Source of the DNA: CAVXNP01 sp963763305
GTDB lineage: Bacteria; Pseudomonadota; Gammaproteobacteria; Xanthomonadales; Rhodanobacteraceae
Length of the DNA: 64,000 nt
Reading direction: 5' to 3'
Assembly: GCA_963763305.1 (NCBI GenBank)
Contig: CAVXNP010000001.1
Coordinates: 2,232,001-2,296,000 of the forward strand
Part shown: piece after piece, positions 10,237-18,434 of the stretch
Layout of the letters: each line of letters starts with the position of its first letter
How positions within the stretch are numbered: position 1 is the first letter of the stretch
The notes under the pieces: generated by a model
Database searches by the model: none
Seen by the model: the letters and a program-made list of their open reading frames with translations, nothing else
Told to the model about the DNA's origin: nothing
Translations under genes and position numbers: made by a program

Positions 10237-10632
10237 ATGCGCGAAATTCCCGGCGATCTGAAATTCCTCAAGTCCCACGAGTGGGCACGCGTCGAAGACG
10301 ATGGCCTGATCCGGGTCGGCATCTCCGACCACGCACAAGGTCAGCTCGGCGACCTGGTCTACGTGGAGCTGCCCGAAGTGGGCGCGAGCGTCCAGGCTGG
10401 CACCGGTGTTGCGGTCGTGGAATCGGTCAAGGCTGCCTCGGACATCTACTCGCCGGTGTCGGGCGAAATCGTCTCGGTCAACGAGGCGCTCGGCGACAAG
10501 CCCGAGATCATCAACGAGGATGCCTACGGAGAAGGCTGGATCTTCCTGGTTCGTGCCAGCGATCGCGAGGAACTCAATGAGCTGCTCGACGCCGATGCCT
10601 ACGGCGAGCTGATCGAGGACGAGGATCACTGA
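10237..10632 (+). CDS. gcvH: Glycine cleavage system H protein
   Basis: Lipoylated carrier (131 residues) shuttling the aminomethyl group between the P, T and L proteins. Starts MREIPGDLKFLKSHEWARV; the lipoyl lysine lies in VVESVKAASDIYSPVSGE. The C-terminus ends with an acidic ELIEDEDH. It follows gcvT with 124 bases between, enough for its own promoter, and is followed at once by a strong hairpin terminator. Confidence 0.97.
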   Translation: MREIPGDLKFLKSHEWARVEDDGLIRVGISDHAQGQLGDLVYVELPEVGASVQAGTGVAVVESVKAASDIYSPVSGEIVSVNEALGDKPEIINEDAYGEGWIFLVRASDREELNELLDADAYGELIEDEDH

Positions 10633-10659
10633 GTTTGCCCGCTCAACCGGTACCGAACA

Positions 10660-10686
10660 GACGGCCGCGAAAGCGGCCGTCTTGCT
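10660..10686 (+). terminator. Rho-independent-type terminator after gcvH
   Basis: Perfect 9-bp stem GACGGCCGC (10660-10668) / GCGGCCGTC (10673-10681) closed by a GAAA tetraloop, 28 bases after the gcvH stop and followed by TTGCTG. The T-run is short. Confidence 0.75.
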
Positions 10687-11004
10687 GTCGGCATGGGAGC
10701 GAGAACGCAAGGAAGCCGTTCATCGCAACTTCCGCAACCCGGTTGCCCGGGCCCATCCGGTCCTGCCCGAAGTGCACGCCGCTCGCGGCCAAGGCGGTCC
10801 GGAGTGTCTTCCGCGAAAATTTTTTTGCTGTGGCAAAAGGGCTGCTTTGCCTCCGCCCGTGGCAGCTGGCGTGCGGCCCGGTTGATGGACCCTGCAGCGT
10901 GCGATACGTGCCTGTCGTACGCCTTTGTCGTGGCACGACGGCCCGCAAACCCATGCCTGGAGCGGACTTGCCGTCAGACATGAAAAACGGCGACGGAAAG
11001 TGTG
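10687..11004. other. Intergenic stretch between gcvH terminator and metJ promoter
   Basis: Non-coding in my reading: small open frames here have no recognisable homology or ribosome binding sites. It is less GC-rich than its surroundings towards its right end, as it approaches the metJ control region. I see no RNA gene in it. Confidence 0.5.
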
Positions 11005-11027
11005 AGACGTTTAGACGTCCATATAAT
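10999..11027 (+). promoter_or_regulatory. Probable metJ promoter
   Basis: Consensus -10 TATAAT at 11022-11027 with only a weak -35 (GTGTGA region around 10999-11005). The MetJ boxes fill the spacer. The leader to the metJ ATG would be about 143 bases. A second candidate exists at TTGACA 11120-11125 with TAGCTT 11143-11148 (17-bp spacer), which would be outside MetJ-box control. Confidence 0.5.
11005..11020. promoter_or_regulatory. Tandem MetJ box in the metJ promoter
   Basis: Two adjacent 8-mers, AGACGTTT (11005-11012) and AGACGTCC (11013-11020), match the E. coli MetJ consensus AGACGTCT at seven of eight positions each. MetJ binds cooperatively to two or more such contiguous boxes. The pair lies directly ahead of a perfect TATAAT, that is, in the spacer of the probable promoter, which fits autorepression as known for metJ in enterobacteria. 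Confidence 0.8.
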
Positions 11028-11176
11028 ATGCGCGGCGAAGCGGGGCCGACCCTTTCGATATGCGCTTTTACGGCTGCCCGGGCGGTGGTCGCAGGCCATT
11101 CTTTTCCGGCTAAAATCAATTGACAGGAGATTTCTTCAGGAATAGCTTTCGGTTCAAGTTACGGGGATCGGGCACC

Positions 11177-11833
11177 ATGGCAACAACGAAATTCATAAGA
11201 CCTTATGTCGAGCACGGCGAAAAGGCCGGGGCAGTCCGCAAGATCACCGTATCGATTCCATTGCACGTGTTACGCCCGCTCTCGGATGAGCGCACCCGTC
11301 GTCAAGTGAACAACCTTCGGCACGCCACCAACAGCGACTTGCTGGTGGAGGCGTTCCTGCATGCTTTTACTGGGCAACCACTGCCAACTGATGAGGAGCT
11401 GAGACGAACCATGGCCACTGCCAAGAAAACCGCTGCAAAGAAGCCCGCCGCCAAGAAACCGGCTGCGAAGAAGTCCGCCGTCAAGAAGGTTGCCGCCAAG
11501 AAGCCGGTAGCCAAGAAGCCGGCCGTGAAGAAGTCCGCCGCCAAGAAGCCGGCGGCCAAGAAGGTTGCCGCCAAGAAGCCGGCAGCCGCGAAGAAGGCCT
11601 CGGCCAAGAAGGTCGCGGCAAAGAAGCCGGTAGCGAAGAAGCCCGCCGCCAAGAAGGCTGCCCCGAAGAAGGCCGCTGCCAAGAAGCCGGCGGCCGCCAA
11701 GAAGGCCGCCGTGAAGAAGGTGGCTGTGAAGAAGGTAGCCGCCAAGAAGGCTGCCCCGAAGAAAGCCACTGCCAAGAAAGCTGCACCGGCCAAGGTGACC
11801 AAGGCCACCAAGGCATCGAAGTCCAGGAAGTAA
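11177..11833 (+). CDS. metJ: Methionine repressor MetJ with a histone-H1-like AAKKP-repeat tail
   Basis: SAM-dependent repressor of methionine genes, here 218 residues instead of ~105. Residues 1-77 are a full MetJ ribbon-helix-helix domain: RPYVEHGEKAGAVRKITVSI, then DERTRRQVNNLRHATNS and EAFLHAFTGQPLP. K22 and T24 (E. coli Lys23/Thr25) would read DNA; R41, E58 and F64 correspond to the SAM-contacting Arg42, Glu59 and Phe65. The usual last ~30 residues are missing. From residue 79 follow about 140 residues with 24 KK pairs in AAKKP-like pentamers, as in bacterial H1-like/AlgP proteins, ending KATKASKSRK. ATG 11177 is the start giving the MetJ N-terminus. An in-frame ATG at 11411 could release the tail alone. 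The tail likely adds nonspecific DNA binding or compaction; that is inference. Confidence 0.93.
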   Translation: MATTKFIRPYVEHGEKAGAVRKITVSIPLHVLRPLSDERTRRQVNNLRHATNSDLLVEAFLHAFTGQPLPTDEELRRTMATAKKTAAKKPAAKKPAAKKSAVKKVAAKKPVAKKPAVKKSAAKKPAAKKVAAKKPAAAKKASAKKVAAKKPVAKKPAAKKAAPKKAAAKKPAAAKKAAVKKVAVKKVAAKKAAPKKATAKKAAPAKVTKATKASKSRK

Positions 11834-11864
11834 GCGTCAACAATAATTAGCCGTTGCAATACTT

Positions 11865-11894
11865 CCCTCCCTGCGGTGCCCAGCGCAGGGAGGG
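11865..11894 (+). terminator. Hairpin after metJ (first)
   Basis: Eleven-base-pair stem CCCTCCCTGCG (11865-11875) / CGCAGGGAGGG (11884-11894), 31 bases after the metJ stop and followed by TATTTC. Likely terminator. Confidence 0.7.
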
Positions 11895-11915
11895 TATTTC
11901 GGCAAGCAAGCATCC

Positions 11916-11940
11916 ATCCCGGCCACTGGCCGGGATGCTT
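11916..11940 (+). terminator. Hairpin after metJ (second)
   Basis: Nine-base-pair stem ATCCCGGCC (11916-11924), loop ACT, GGCCGGGAT (11928-11936), then GCTTCG. With the preceding hairpin it forms a tandem terminator-like pair. Confidence 0.5.
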
Positions 11941-12177
11941 CGTTCCGGGGACCGGTGAAGCAACCCGACCCCGCGCCCGCAGCGCTCGTCCATCCATCGC
12001 AGCCGACCTGCAGTGCGTCCGCGCATCGGCTTTTTCGCGGCCATCGCTCATTGCCGTGCCGTGCCATAGCGGTTACCTTTTGCCCATCCGCGCCGCGGTG
12101 GACCCAGGGGGGCCGCCGCTCCTGGTATTACAGGGGGAAAAAGCGCGGGTATCTGTTGTCACTCGAAGGTGAGACCC
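11941..12177. other. Intergenic region ahead of the TonB-family gene
   Basis: No supported gene, RNA or repeat beyond the two hairpins at its left. It should hold the promoter of the TonB-family gene; a GAAGGTGAG ribosome binding site precedes the ATG at 12178. Confidence 0.45.
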
Positions 12178-13214
12178 ATGGATACCCGGAAACGTCGTTG
12201 CGCGCGCAGCCAGGTGCGCGGGGCCGTTCGGCCTACCGTCATTATTGTTGTCGCCGTATTTGCCTTGCTGGCAGTGGCGGCGTGGTTCCTGATCATCCAG
12301 CCGCATGAAGAGATCGTCATGCAGGATGCCGGAGGCCATCCCTCCACGCCGGTGAGTGCCGGCAAGGTGGCGGCGCCGCCCCCGGCCAATGTCGAGGCTA
12401 TGGGCCTGGAGCAGCTGCTTGCCGAGGCCCGCAAGGCGATGAACGAGCAGCGCGTGCTGGCCCCGGCCGGCAACAACGCGTACGAGTTCTATCTGAAAGC
12501 GCTGGAAAAGCAGCCGGGCAACCCGGTCGCCACCGATGCGTTGCGCGAGACTTTCCCGTTCGCCGCCAGTGGCGCCGAGCAGGCGATCAATTCGCGCGAC
12601 TTCAACGAAGCGCAGCGGGAGATCAACCTGCTGGCCAAGGCCGATCCGGCCAACTACACGCTGACCATCCTGCGCTCCAAGCTCGACGCCCAGCGCAAGC
12701 TGCTCGATCGCGAACAGCAGCAGGAACTGGACCAGCAGAAGCAGCAGCAGCTTGCCGCGGAGAAGGCGGCGGCGGAGAAGGCTGCGGCCGAGAAGACGGC
12801 TGCGGAGGCAAAGCTGGCATCACAGCAGAACGCGACCACTGCGCAGCCGGTTACCACCCCAACCGGCGGTGCAGCCAGCGGGCAGCAAACGCCGCTCTGG
12901 CAGCCCCGCCGATGCCGTGGCCGAGGCGGGTGGTGCAAACAGCCCGGCGGTACGGGTCGAGGCGGCCGCACCGCGTTATCCGATGCAGGCGCGCCGTCGG
13001 CGACAGGAGGGCTGGGTGCTGGTCAGCTACACGGTGCGCAGCGACGGCAGTGTCGGTGACGTCAACGTGGTCGACGCCAAGCCACGGCACGTGTTCGAGC
13101 GTGCCGCCACGGACGCGGTGGAACGCTGGCGCTTCAAGCCGGCCACTGCACAACGGCAAGCCGGTATCCAGCAGCCTGCAGCAGAAGATCCTCTTCAGCC
13201 TGGGTAGCGGCTGA
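12178..13214 (+). CDS. Energy transducer TonB family protein (two frame disruptions)
   Basis: Inner-membrane-anchored periplasmic protein with a C-terminal TonB domain. One membrane segment, TVIIVVAVFALLAVAAWFLI (residues ~20-40), is followed by a helical region with a long coiled-coil rich in EKAAAEKAAAEK and Q runs, then the TonB-C region RYPMQARRRRQEGWVLVSYT and DAVERWRFKPA. Frames change near 12890 and near 13147; the true end is NGKPVSSSLQQKILFSLGSG with the stop at 13212-13214. No exbB, exbD or receptor gene is adjacent, and the segment after the membrane anchor resembles TPR-like helices, so this is probably not the housekeeping tonB. Confidence 0.78.
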
Positions 13215-13393
13215 TCGCCTGGCACGAACGCGGCGGCATCGTCGCCCCGCGTCCGACCGCCACCAGCGTGGCCGTGCGCCGGTGGCCCGCGCCCGGACCT
13301 CCTGAGGCCGGCGCCCGCCGGTCAGTCGGCCCGATAGCCATGCAGCGCCACAAGGGCTCGGCAGCGACGTCGGTCCGCTTGGTATCCGGCGGG

Positions 13394-14708
13394 TTACTGC
13401 CGGCGGTGTCTTGCCCGGTTGGTTGCAACATGCCGGCGAGCTTTCGCCTGCCGGGCTGGCGTGTTGCCTTCGATATCGGCCCAGTCCACGTGCGGTAGTC
13501 CCAGCAGCCCGTCGAACACCATCGGCATCAAGCCGGAGGGGGTGGCGCCCGGCGAGTTCCACATGGTCACCACGCCGACGTGGTATTTGGGGAAAAAGCC
13601 GATCATCGTGCGGTAGCCCTGCACCGCGCCGGCATGATAGACCAGCGTCTCGCCACCGTATTCGAACACCCGCCAGCCCAGCGCATAGTGGGCGTCGGTC
13701 AGCCGGCCACGGCGCCAGGCGGTGGAGTGCAGTTCGCCGGGTGTCGGTACACCCGGGGTATGCAAGGTCGGCCAGCATGGCCGGCGACAGCACGTCCGGG
13801 CGCCCACCCATCTGCGCGATCAGCCAGTGCTCCATGTCGTGCAGGCTGGCATTGACGCCGGCGGCCGGGGCGACCCGGTAATAGATCTCGTTGGGTTCGA
13901 ACGGTACCCAGCCGCGTCGGGTGTGGCGATGCGGCCGCGCCCAGCTCTTGCTGGACTCCAGCGCTTCGCGACCATAGCTGGCGGTGCGCATGCCCAGTGG
14001 CAGGAAGATGCGCTTGTCCACCAGGCGGTAGAAGAAGTCCCCCGACATGGCGTACACCACATCGCCGATCAGACTGAAGGCGACGTTCTGGTAGCCGTAG
14101 CACTGGCCCACCGAGCAGGTCATGTCGACCTCGTCCAGCTTGCGAACCAGCTCCTCGTAAGGGATGTCGTCCTCGAGCATGTTGTCGTAGGTGTTGCGCG
14201 GCAGGCCCAGCCGCTGACCGAGGATGTCGGCGACGGTGGCTTGCTGGGTGTCCGGCACCTTCTTGAGCTTGAAAAACGGCAGGATGTTGACCAGGTGGGC
14301 ATCCCAGCTCAGTCGACCGTCGCGCACCAGCATGGCGGTGATGGCGGTGGCGAAGGCCTTGGACAGCGACGCCAGGCGGAACACCGTGTCCGGTGTCACC
14401 GGCTGGTGTGTGCTGGCGTTGGCGTAGCCGACAGTGCCTTCGAACACGACCTTGCCATCGACCACCACCGCGGTGGCCAGGCCGGCGACCGCGTGTCGCC
14501 TGTCCAGTTGCTGCAGCCAGCGTCGGTAGTTGGCCAGCGTCGCCTTGATGCGTTGGGTCGGCAACTGGGCGTCGTCGCCGGATCCGTTACCCGCGGCGAT
14601 CGTCTTTGCCGGGACGCTGCCGGAGGACGGGCCAGCCTGGATGGACGTGCTGAGCAGGCCGAGCGAGGCGGCCAGGAGCAAGGGAAGCGTACGAAACTGC
14701 ATGGGCAT
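13394..14708 (-). CDS. Serine hydrolase, class C beta-lactamase-like (one frame disruption)
   Basis: Exported hydrolase of the penicillin-binding/beta-lactamase class C superfamily (esterase, D-peptidase or lactamase; the activity cannot be assigned). A signal peptide (LPLLLAASLGLLSTSIQA) starts the protein. The S-x-x-K nucleophile motif is FRLASLSKAFATA, the Y-x-N motif YGYQNVAFS, and the third motif is around VYHAGAVQGYR. The frame breaks near 13762: LADL is followed in the other frame by HTPGVPTPGELHST, with an extra T in CTTGCATACC as the simplest explanation. The last residues after ARQAKARRH are rich in arginine. It ends about 180 bases from the convergent TonB-family gene. Confidence 0.82.
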
Positions 14709-14872
14709 TCAAGGGCGGTGAACGGGCGTTGAGGAGGCGCCGCGGCACGGAGCGATGGACCGGCGGGGGGAGTGCCCGCGTGCCTCGATTGTCTTTTACT
14801 TCGGTTCGGTTAACAACGATAACGCCACCGGTGTGAAGTGGCGTGATGCAGGTCGTTCACCTGCCAATCACA

Positions 14873-16456
14873 TCACGCGACCGCGCCGATCAGCTCGCTC
14901 GCGCGCTCGGCGATCATGATCGTCGGCGCGTTGGTATTGCCGCCGGGAAGGCTCGGCATCACCGATGCATCCACCACCCGCAGGTTTCCGATGCCGCGCA
15001 CGCGCAGCTCGCTGTCGACCACGGCATCGCCGTCACGACCCATCCGGCAGGTGCCGACCGGGTGATAGATGGTTTCCGCCTTGCGCCGGATGAATGCCTC
15101 GTAGTCGGCGTCGGTGTGCAGGTCGGTCTCGGGAAAGACCGGCGCGCCGCGATAGGCATCGAACGCGGGCTGCGCCAGGATCTCGCGGGACAGACGCGCC
15201 GCTTCGACCATCATCGCCATGTCGTGTCCGTCCGGATCGCTCAGATAGTTGCCGTGTATGGCGATCGGTTGAGCCGGGTCAGGCGAGCGCAGCAGCAGCC
15301 GGCCGCGGCTGCGTGGGCGCAGCGGACAGGCGTGCAGGGTGTAGCCGCGTCCGGGCAGGCGATGACGGCCGTGGTCGTCGAGCAGGGCCGGCACGAAGTG
15401 GAACTGCAGGTCGCAGCGGCCGTCCGGCGCCAGTCGGCTGCGCACGAATCCGCCGGCCTCGGCGATGTTGGAGGTGCCCGGCCCCTGCCGATGGCGCAGG
15501 TAACGCCAGCCCACGGCCAGTTCATTGAGCTTGTCGTAGGTAACCGGCTGGGTGCTGCCTACCAGGGTGCAGATGTCCAGGTGGTCCTGCAGGTTGCCGC
15601 CGACCTCGGGCAGGTCGGACCGCACCTCGATGCCGTGAGTGCGCAGGTGGTCGGCCGGGCCGATCCCCGAAAGCATCAGCAACTGCGGCGAGTTGATCGC
15701 CCCGGCAGCCAGGATCACCTGGCCAGCCTCGATCCGCCGGCTGCCGCCGCCGCCGCGCACGGACACGCCGGTCGCGCAATGGTCGTCGACCAGTATCCGC
15801 TCCACCAGTACGCCGGTTTCGACGCGCAGGTTCGGGCGAGAGCGGACCGGGTGCAGGAAGGCGGCGGCGGCCGAACACCGTGCGCCGTTGCGCTGGGTCA
15901 CCTGGTACAGGCCGAACCCGGCCTGCGACGGACCATTGAAGTCGTCGTTGCGTCCGAATCCGGCGCTGGCGCCGGCCTCCACCAGCGCGGCGGACAGGAC
16001 GTTGTGGTAGCGCAGGTCGGACACGGCCAGGGGTCCGCCGCTGCCGTGCCAGGGCCCGGCACCGCGGCTGTTGTCCTCGCTGCGCAGGAACCAGGGCAGA
16101 ACCTGCGCCCAGGACCAGCGCGGGTCGCCGCAGTTGGCGGCCCACTGGTCGTAGTCGTCCGCCACGCCGCGCACGTAGCACATGGCGTTGATGGAACTGG
16201 AGCCGCCCAGGGTCTTGCCGCGCGGCCACCACAGCCGGCGCTGCATCAGTTGCGGCTCCGGTTCGGTGCGGTAGTTCCAGTTCAGTCGCCGGTTGGTGGC
16301 CAGCCGCGCCAGGCCGGCCGGCATGTGGATCAGCGGGTTCCAGTCCGAGCCTCCGGCTTCCAGCAGAAGCACGCGCCGGGTCGGGTCCGCACTGAGGCGG
16401 TTGGCCAGCACGCAGCCGGCCGAGCCGGCTCCCACGATCACCACGTCGTACACCAT
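14873..16456 (-). CDS. GMC family oxidoreductase (choline dehydrogenase-like)
   Basis: FAD-dependent alcohol or choline dehydrogenase-type enzyme of about 527 residues. The N-terminal VYDVVIVGAGSAGCVLANRL binds FAD; GMC signature 1 is RGKTLGGSSSINAMCYVRG and signature 2 is GAINSPQLLMLSGIGP. The C-terminal active-site region is YHPVGTCRMG with the conserved histidine and later GGNTNAPTIMIAERA. Start at 16456 is preferred because GTGGGA lies six bases upstream; ATGs at 16462 and 16480 are in frame too. No betB or betI is nearby, so the substrate is open. Confidence 0.88.
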   Translation of the reverse strand: MVYDVVIVGAGSAGCVLANRLSADPTRRVLLLEAGGSDWNPLIHMPAGLARLATNRRLNWNYRTEPEPQLMQRRLWWPRGKTLGGSSSINAMCYVRGVADDYDQWAANCGDPRWSWAQVLPWFLRSEDNSRGAGPWHGSGGPLAVSDLRYHNVLSAALVEAGASAGFGRNDDFNGPSQAGFGLYQVTQRNGARCSAAAAFLHPVRSRPNLRVETGVLVERILVDDHCATGVSVRGGGGSRRIEAGQVILAAGAINSPQLLMLSGIGPADHLRTHGIEVRSDLPEVGGNLQDHLDICTLVGSTQPVTYDKLNELAVGWRYLRHRQGPGTSNIAEAGGFVRSRLAPDGRCDLQFHFVPALLDDHGRHRLPGRGYTLHACPLRPRSRGRLLLRSPDPAQPIAIHGNYLSDPDGHDMAMMVEAARLSREILAQPAFDAYRGAPVFPETDLHTDADYEAFIRRKAETIYHPVGTCRMGRDGDAVVDSELRVRGIGNLRVVDASVMPSLPGGNTNAPTIMIAERASELIGAVA

Positions 16457-16554
16457 GTGCATTCCCACGGCCAAGGGCATGCGTCATGGTCGCATGGGCG
16501 CGCGCCGGTGGGAGCGTGCGGGCCGTGCGTCCGTACGGACGAGGGCATGAGAGA

Positions 16555-17850
16555 ATGCGCGCCATTGACGCGCCTGAAGCCGGATTGCCAGTGACCTTGC
16601 CCCGATTCGCCCCCAGCACGGTCTCGGCGCCGGCGCTCTCCGCGCTGGCGTTCTGCCTGGTGATGGCCTCGTACTACGTCATCCGGCCGGTGCGCGATCA
16701 GCTCATCGGCGCACTGGGATCGACCTCCTTGCCACGGATCTATGCCGCGGTGCTGGTGGTGATGCTGGTGCTGACCCCGGTTTTCGGCTGGCTGGTGGCG
16801 CGCTACGTACGCCGCAAGCTGCTGCTGTGGAGCTACAGCTTCTTCGTGCTGTGCCTGATTGCCTTCGTGCCGGCCTTCCTGGCCCAGGACACCATTGGCG
16901 CGCGCCAGCTGGGGCTGGTGTTCTACGTCTGGGCCAGCGTATTCAACCTGTTCGTGGTGTCGCTGTTCTGGAGCTTCATGGCCGACATCTTCGACAGCCG
17001 TGGCGCGCGCCAGGCGTTCCCGCTGATCGCGCTGGGGGGCATGGCCGGGGCGGTGCTCGGTCCGGTGGCGACCAAGCTGCTGGTGGACGCGATCGGCGTG
17101 GCATCGCTGTTGCTGGTGTCGGCCGACACGCTGCTGCTGGCCTTGCTGCTGCTGCTGCGCCTGTCGGCAAGGCACGACGTGCGCGCCAATCGCGACCAGG
17201 TCATCGGCGGCTCGCTGTGGGCCGGGGTGCGTGAGCTGTGGTCGCGGCCATTCATTCGCTACATGGCCATGCTGATGCTGCTGGGCGACGGCATTGGTAC
17301 GCTGGCCTACGCGCTGGTGGCCGACTATGCCAAGGTCCATTTCGCCGACCGCGTCGCCCGCACCGCGTTCTACAACGACCTGGACCTGGCCACCAATGTG
17401 CTCGGCGCGTTCCTGCAGCTCACTCTGACCCGATGGGTGCTGTTGCGCTGGGGCGCCGGGTGGGGACTGGTGCTGCCGGCCGTGGCCAATCTGCTGCTGC
17501 TCGCGACGGTGGCGTGGCTGGGTGCCGGCCAGGTGCAGCTGTTCGGGATCGGGGTACCGCTGCTGGCGGTGATGATGGTGGCCACCCGTGGCTTCACCTA
17601 TGGCATGACCAAGCCGTCGCAGGATGCGCTGTACACCCGGGTGCCGCGAGAGACCCGCTACAAGGGCAAGAACTTTGTCGAGACGGCGGTATGGCGTTTC
17701 GGCGACCTGGTGGTTACCAGCATGGTCAGTGCGCTGGGCGCATTGGGGGTCGGCGTGGGCGGGCTTGCCGGGGTGGGTACCGGGATCGCCGCTGCGGCGG
17801 TGTGGGTAGCCCGTCGTGCCGGCCGCTCGCCCGACCTGGACCAGGAGTGA
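16555..17850 (+). CDS. MFS-type membrane transporter
   Basis: Integral membrane carrier of about 431 residues with roughly twelve hydrophobic segments, starting near LSALAFCLVMASYYVIRPVR. The VRDQLIGALG and FWSFMADIFD segments resemble the bacterial branch related to ATP/ADP (NTP/NDP) exchangers annotated in many Xanthomonadales, but a nucleotide substrate is not shown. The ATG at 16555 with GAGGG nine bases upstream is chosen; a GTG at 16591 would start at VTLPRFAPS. Divergent from the GMC gene; a stem-loop follows the stop. Confidence 0.8.
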   Translation: MRAIDAPEAGLPVTLPRFAPSTVSAPALSALAFCLVMASYYVIRPVRDQLIGALGSTSLPRIYAAVLVVMLVLTPVFGWLVARYVRRKLLLWSYSFFVLCLIAFVPAFLAQDTIGARQLGLVFYVWASVFNLFVVSLFWSFMADIFDSRGARQAFPLIALGGMAGAVLGPVATKLLVDAIGVASLLLVSADTLLLALLLLLRLSARHDVRANRDQVIGGSLWAGVRELWSRPFIRYMAMLMLLGDGIGTLAYALVADYAKVHFADRVARTAFYNDLDLATNVLGAFLQLTLTRWVLLRWGAGWGLVLPAVANLLLLATVAWLGAGQVQLFGIGVPLLAVMMVATRGFTYGMTKPSQDALYTRVPRETRYKGKNFVETAVWRFGDLVVTSMVSALGALGVGVGGLAGVGTGIAAAAVWVARRAGRSPDLDQE

Positions 17851-17857
17851 CCCGAGT

Positions 17858-17880
17858 CGGCGGCGCCGTGAGCGCCGCCG
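17858..17880. terminator. Bidirectional hairpin between convergent genes
   Basis: Nine-base-pair stem CGGCGGCGC (17858-17866) / GCGCCGCCG (17872-17880) with a CGTGA loop, in the 40-base gap between the convergent MFS and CBS genes. It lacks a T-run. Confidence 0.45.
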
Positions 17881-17890
17881 GCCGAATCCG

Positions 17891-18319
17891 TCAGCTGGTG
17901 ATGTAGCGCTCCAGCTGCTCGATCTGTTGCGCCTGGGCGTCGATCACGGCCTTGACCAGATCGCCAATGGAGATCACGCCCACCACCTGCTCGTCGCTGA
18001 CCACCGGCAGGTGCCGAACGCGGCTGGCTGTGCACAGGCGCATGCAGTCGAACACGTCGGTGTCCGGACCGACCGTGACCGGCGGGCCGCTCATGATCTC
18101 GCGGACGGCGGTCTGAGCCGACGAGCGCCCCTGCAGGATCACCTTGCGCGCGTAGTCGCGCTCCGAAACGATGCCGACCAGGCGACCGCCGTCCATCACC
18201 AGCAGGGCGCCGACCCGGCGTTCGGCCATGTGCTTGATCGCGTCCAGCACCGGTGCGTCCGGCCCGATGGCGTAGATCTCGCTGCCCTTGCTCTCCAGCA
18301 GATGCCTCACCTGACCCAT
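17891..18319 (-). CDS. CBS-domain pair protein
   Basis: Small cytoplasmic protein of 142 residues made of two CBS motifs: the first from about residue 8 (IGPDAPVLDAIKHMAERRVG, LVGIVSERDYARKV) and the second from about 75 (VGPDTDVFDCMRL, VVGVISIGDLVKAV). Such pairs bind adenine nucleotides and sense energy state. No fused effector domain, so the partner is unknown. Probably monocistronic, 115 bases downstream of the glycosyltransferase on the same strand. Confidence 0.9.
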   Translation of the reverse strand: MGQVRHLLESKGSEIYAIGPDAPVLDAIKHMAERRVGALLVMDGGRLVGIVSERDYARKVILQGRSSAQTAVREIMSGPPVTVGPDTDVFDCMRLCTASRVRHLPVVSDEQVVGVISIGDLVKAVIDAQAQQIEQLERYITS

Positions 18320-18434
18320 GTTGTCTCCTCCCGGACGGCCGCGGGTGGGCCGCGCAGGTCGAGTCTAGCGCCGTGGCGGGTGGCGGGTGTGGCGACCTCG
18401 TGAAGCGCGCTCCGGCGGCCCTGCCTGGCGCGCC

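Noticed and set aside
10635..11123. Small plus-strand coding frames between gcvH and metJ
   Set aside because: Several overlapping frames of similar length, no homology, and they run across the terminator and the MetJ box.
11302..12051. Long reverse-strand frame rich in AAGFLAA repeats
   Set aside because: It is the mirror of the lysine/alanine codons of the metJ tail; no ribosome site or homology.
14822..14844. Stem-loop ACGCCAC/GTGGCGT as terminator or regulator
   Set aside because: Seven base pairs, a nine-base loop and no T-run on either strand; it could be chance in GC-rich DNA.
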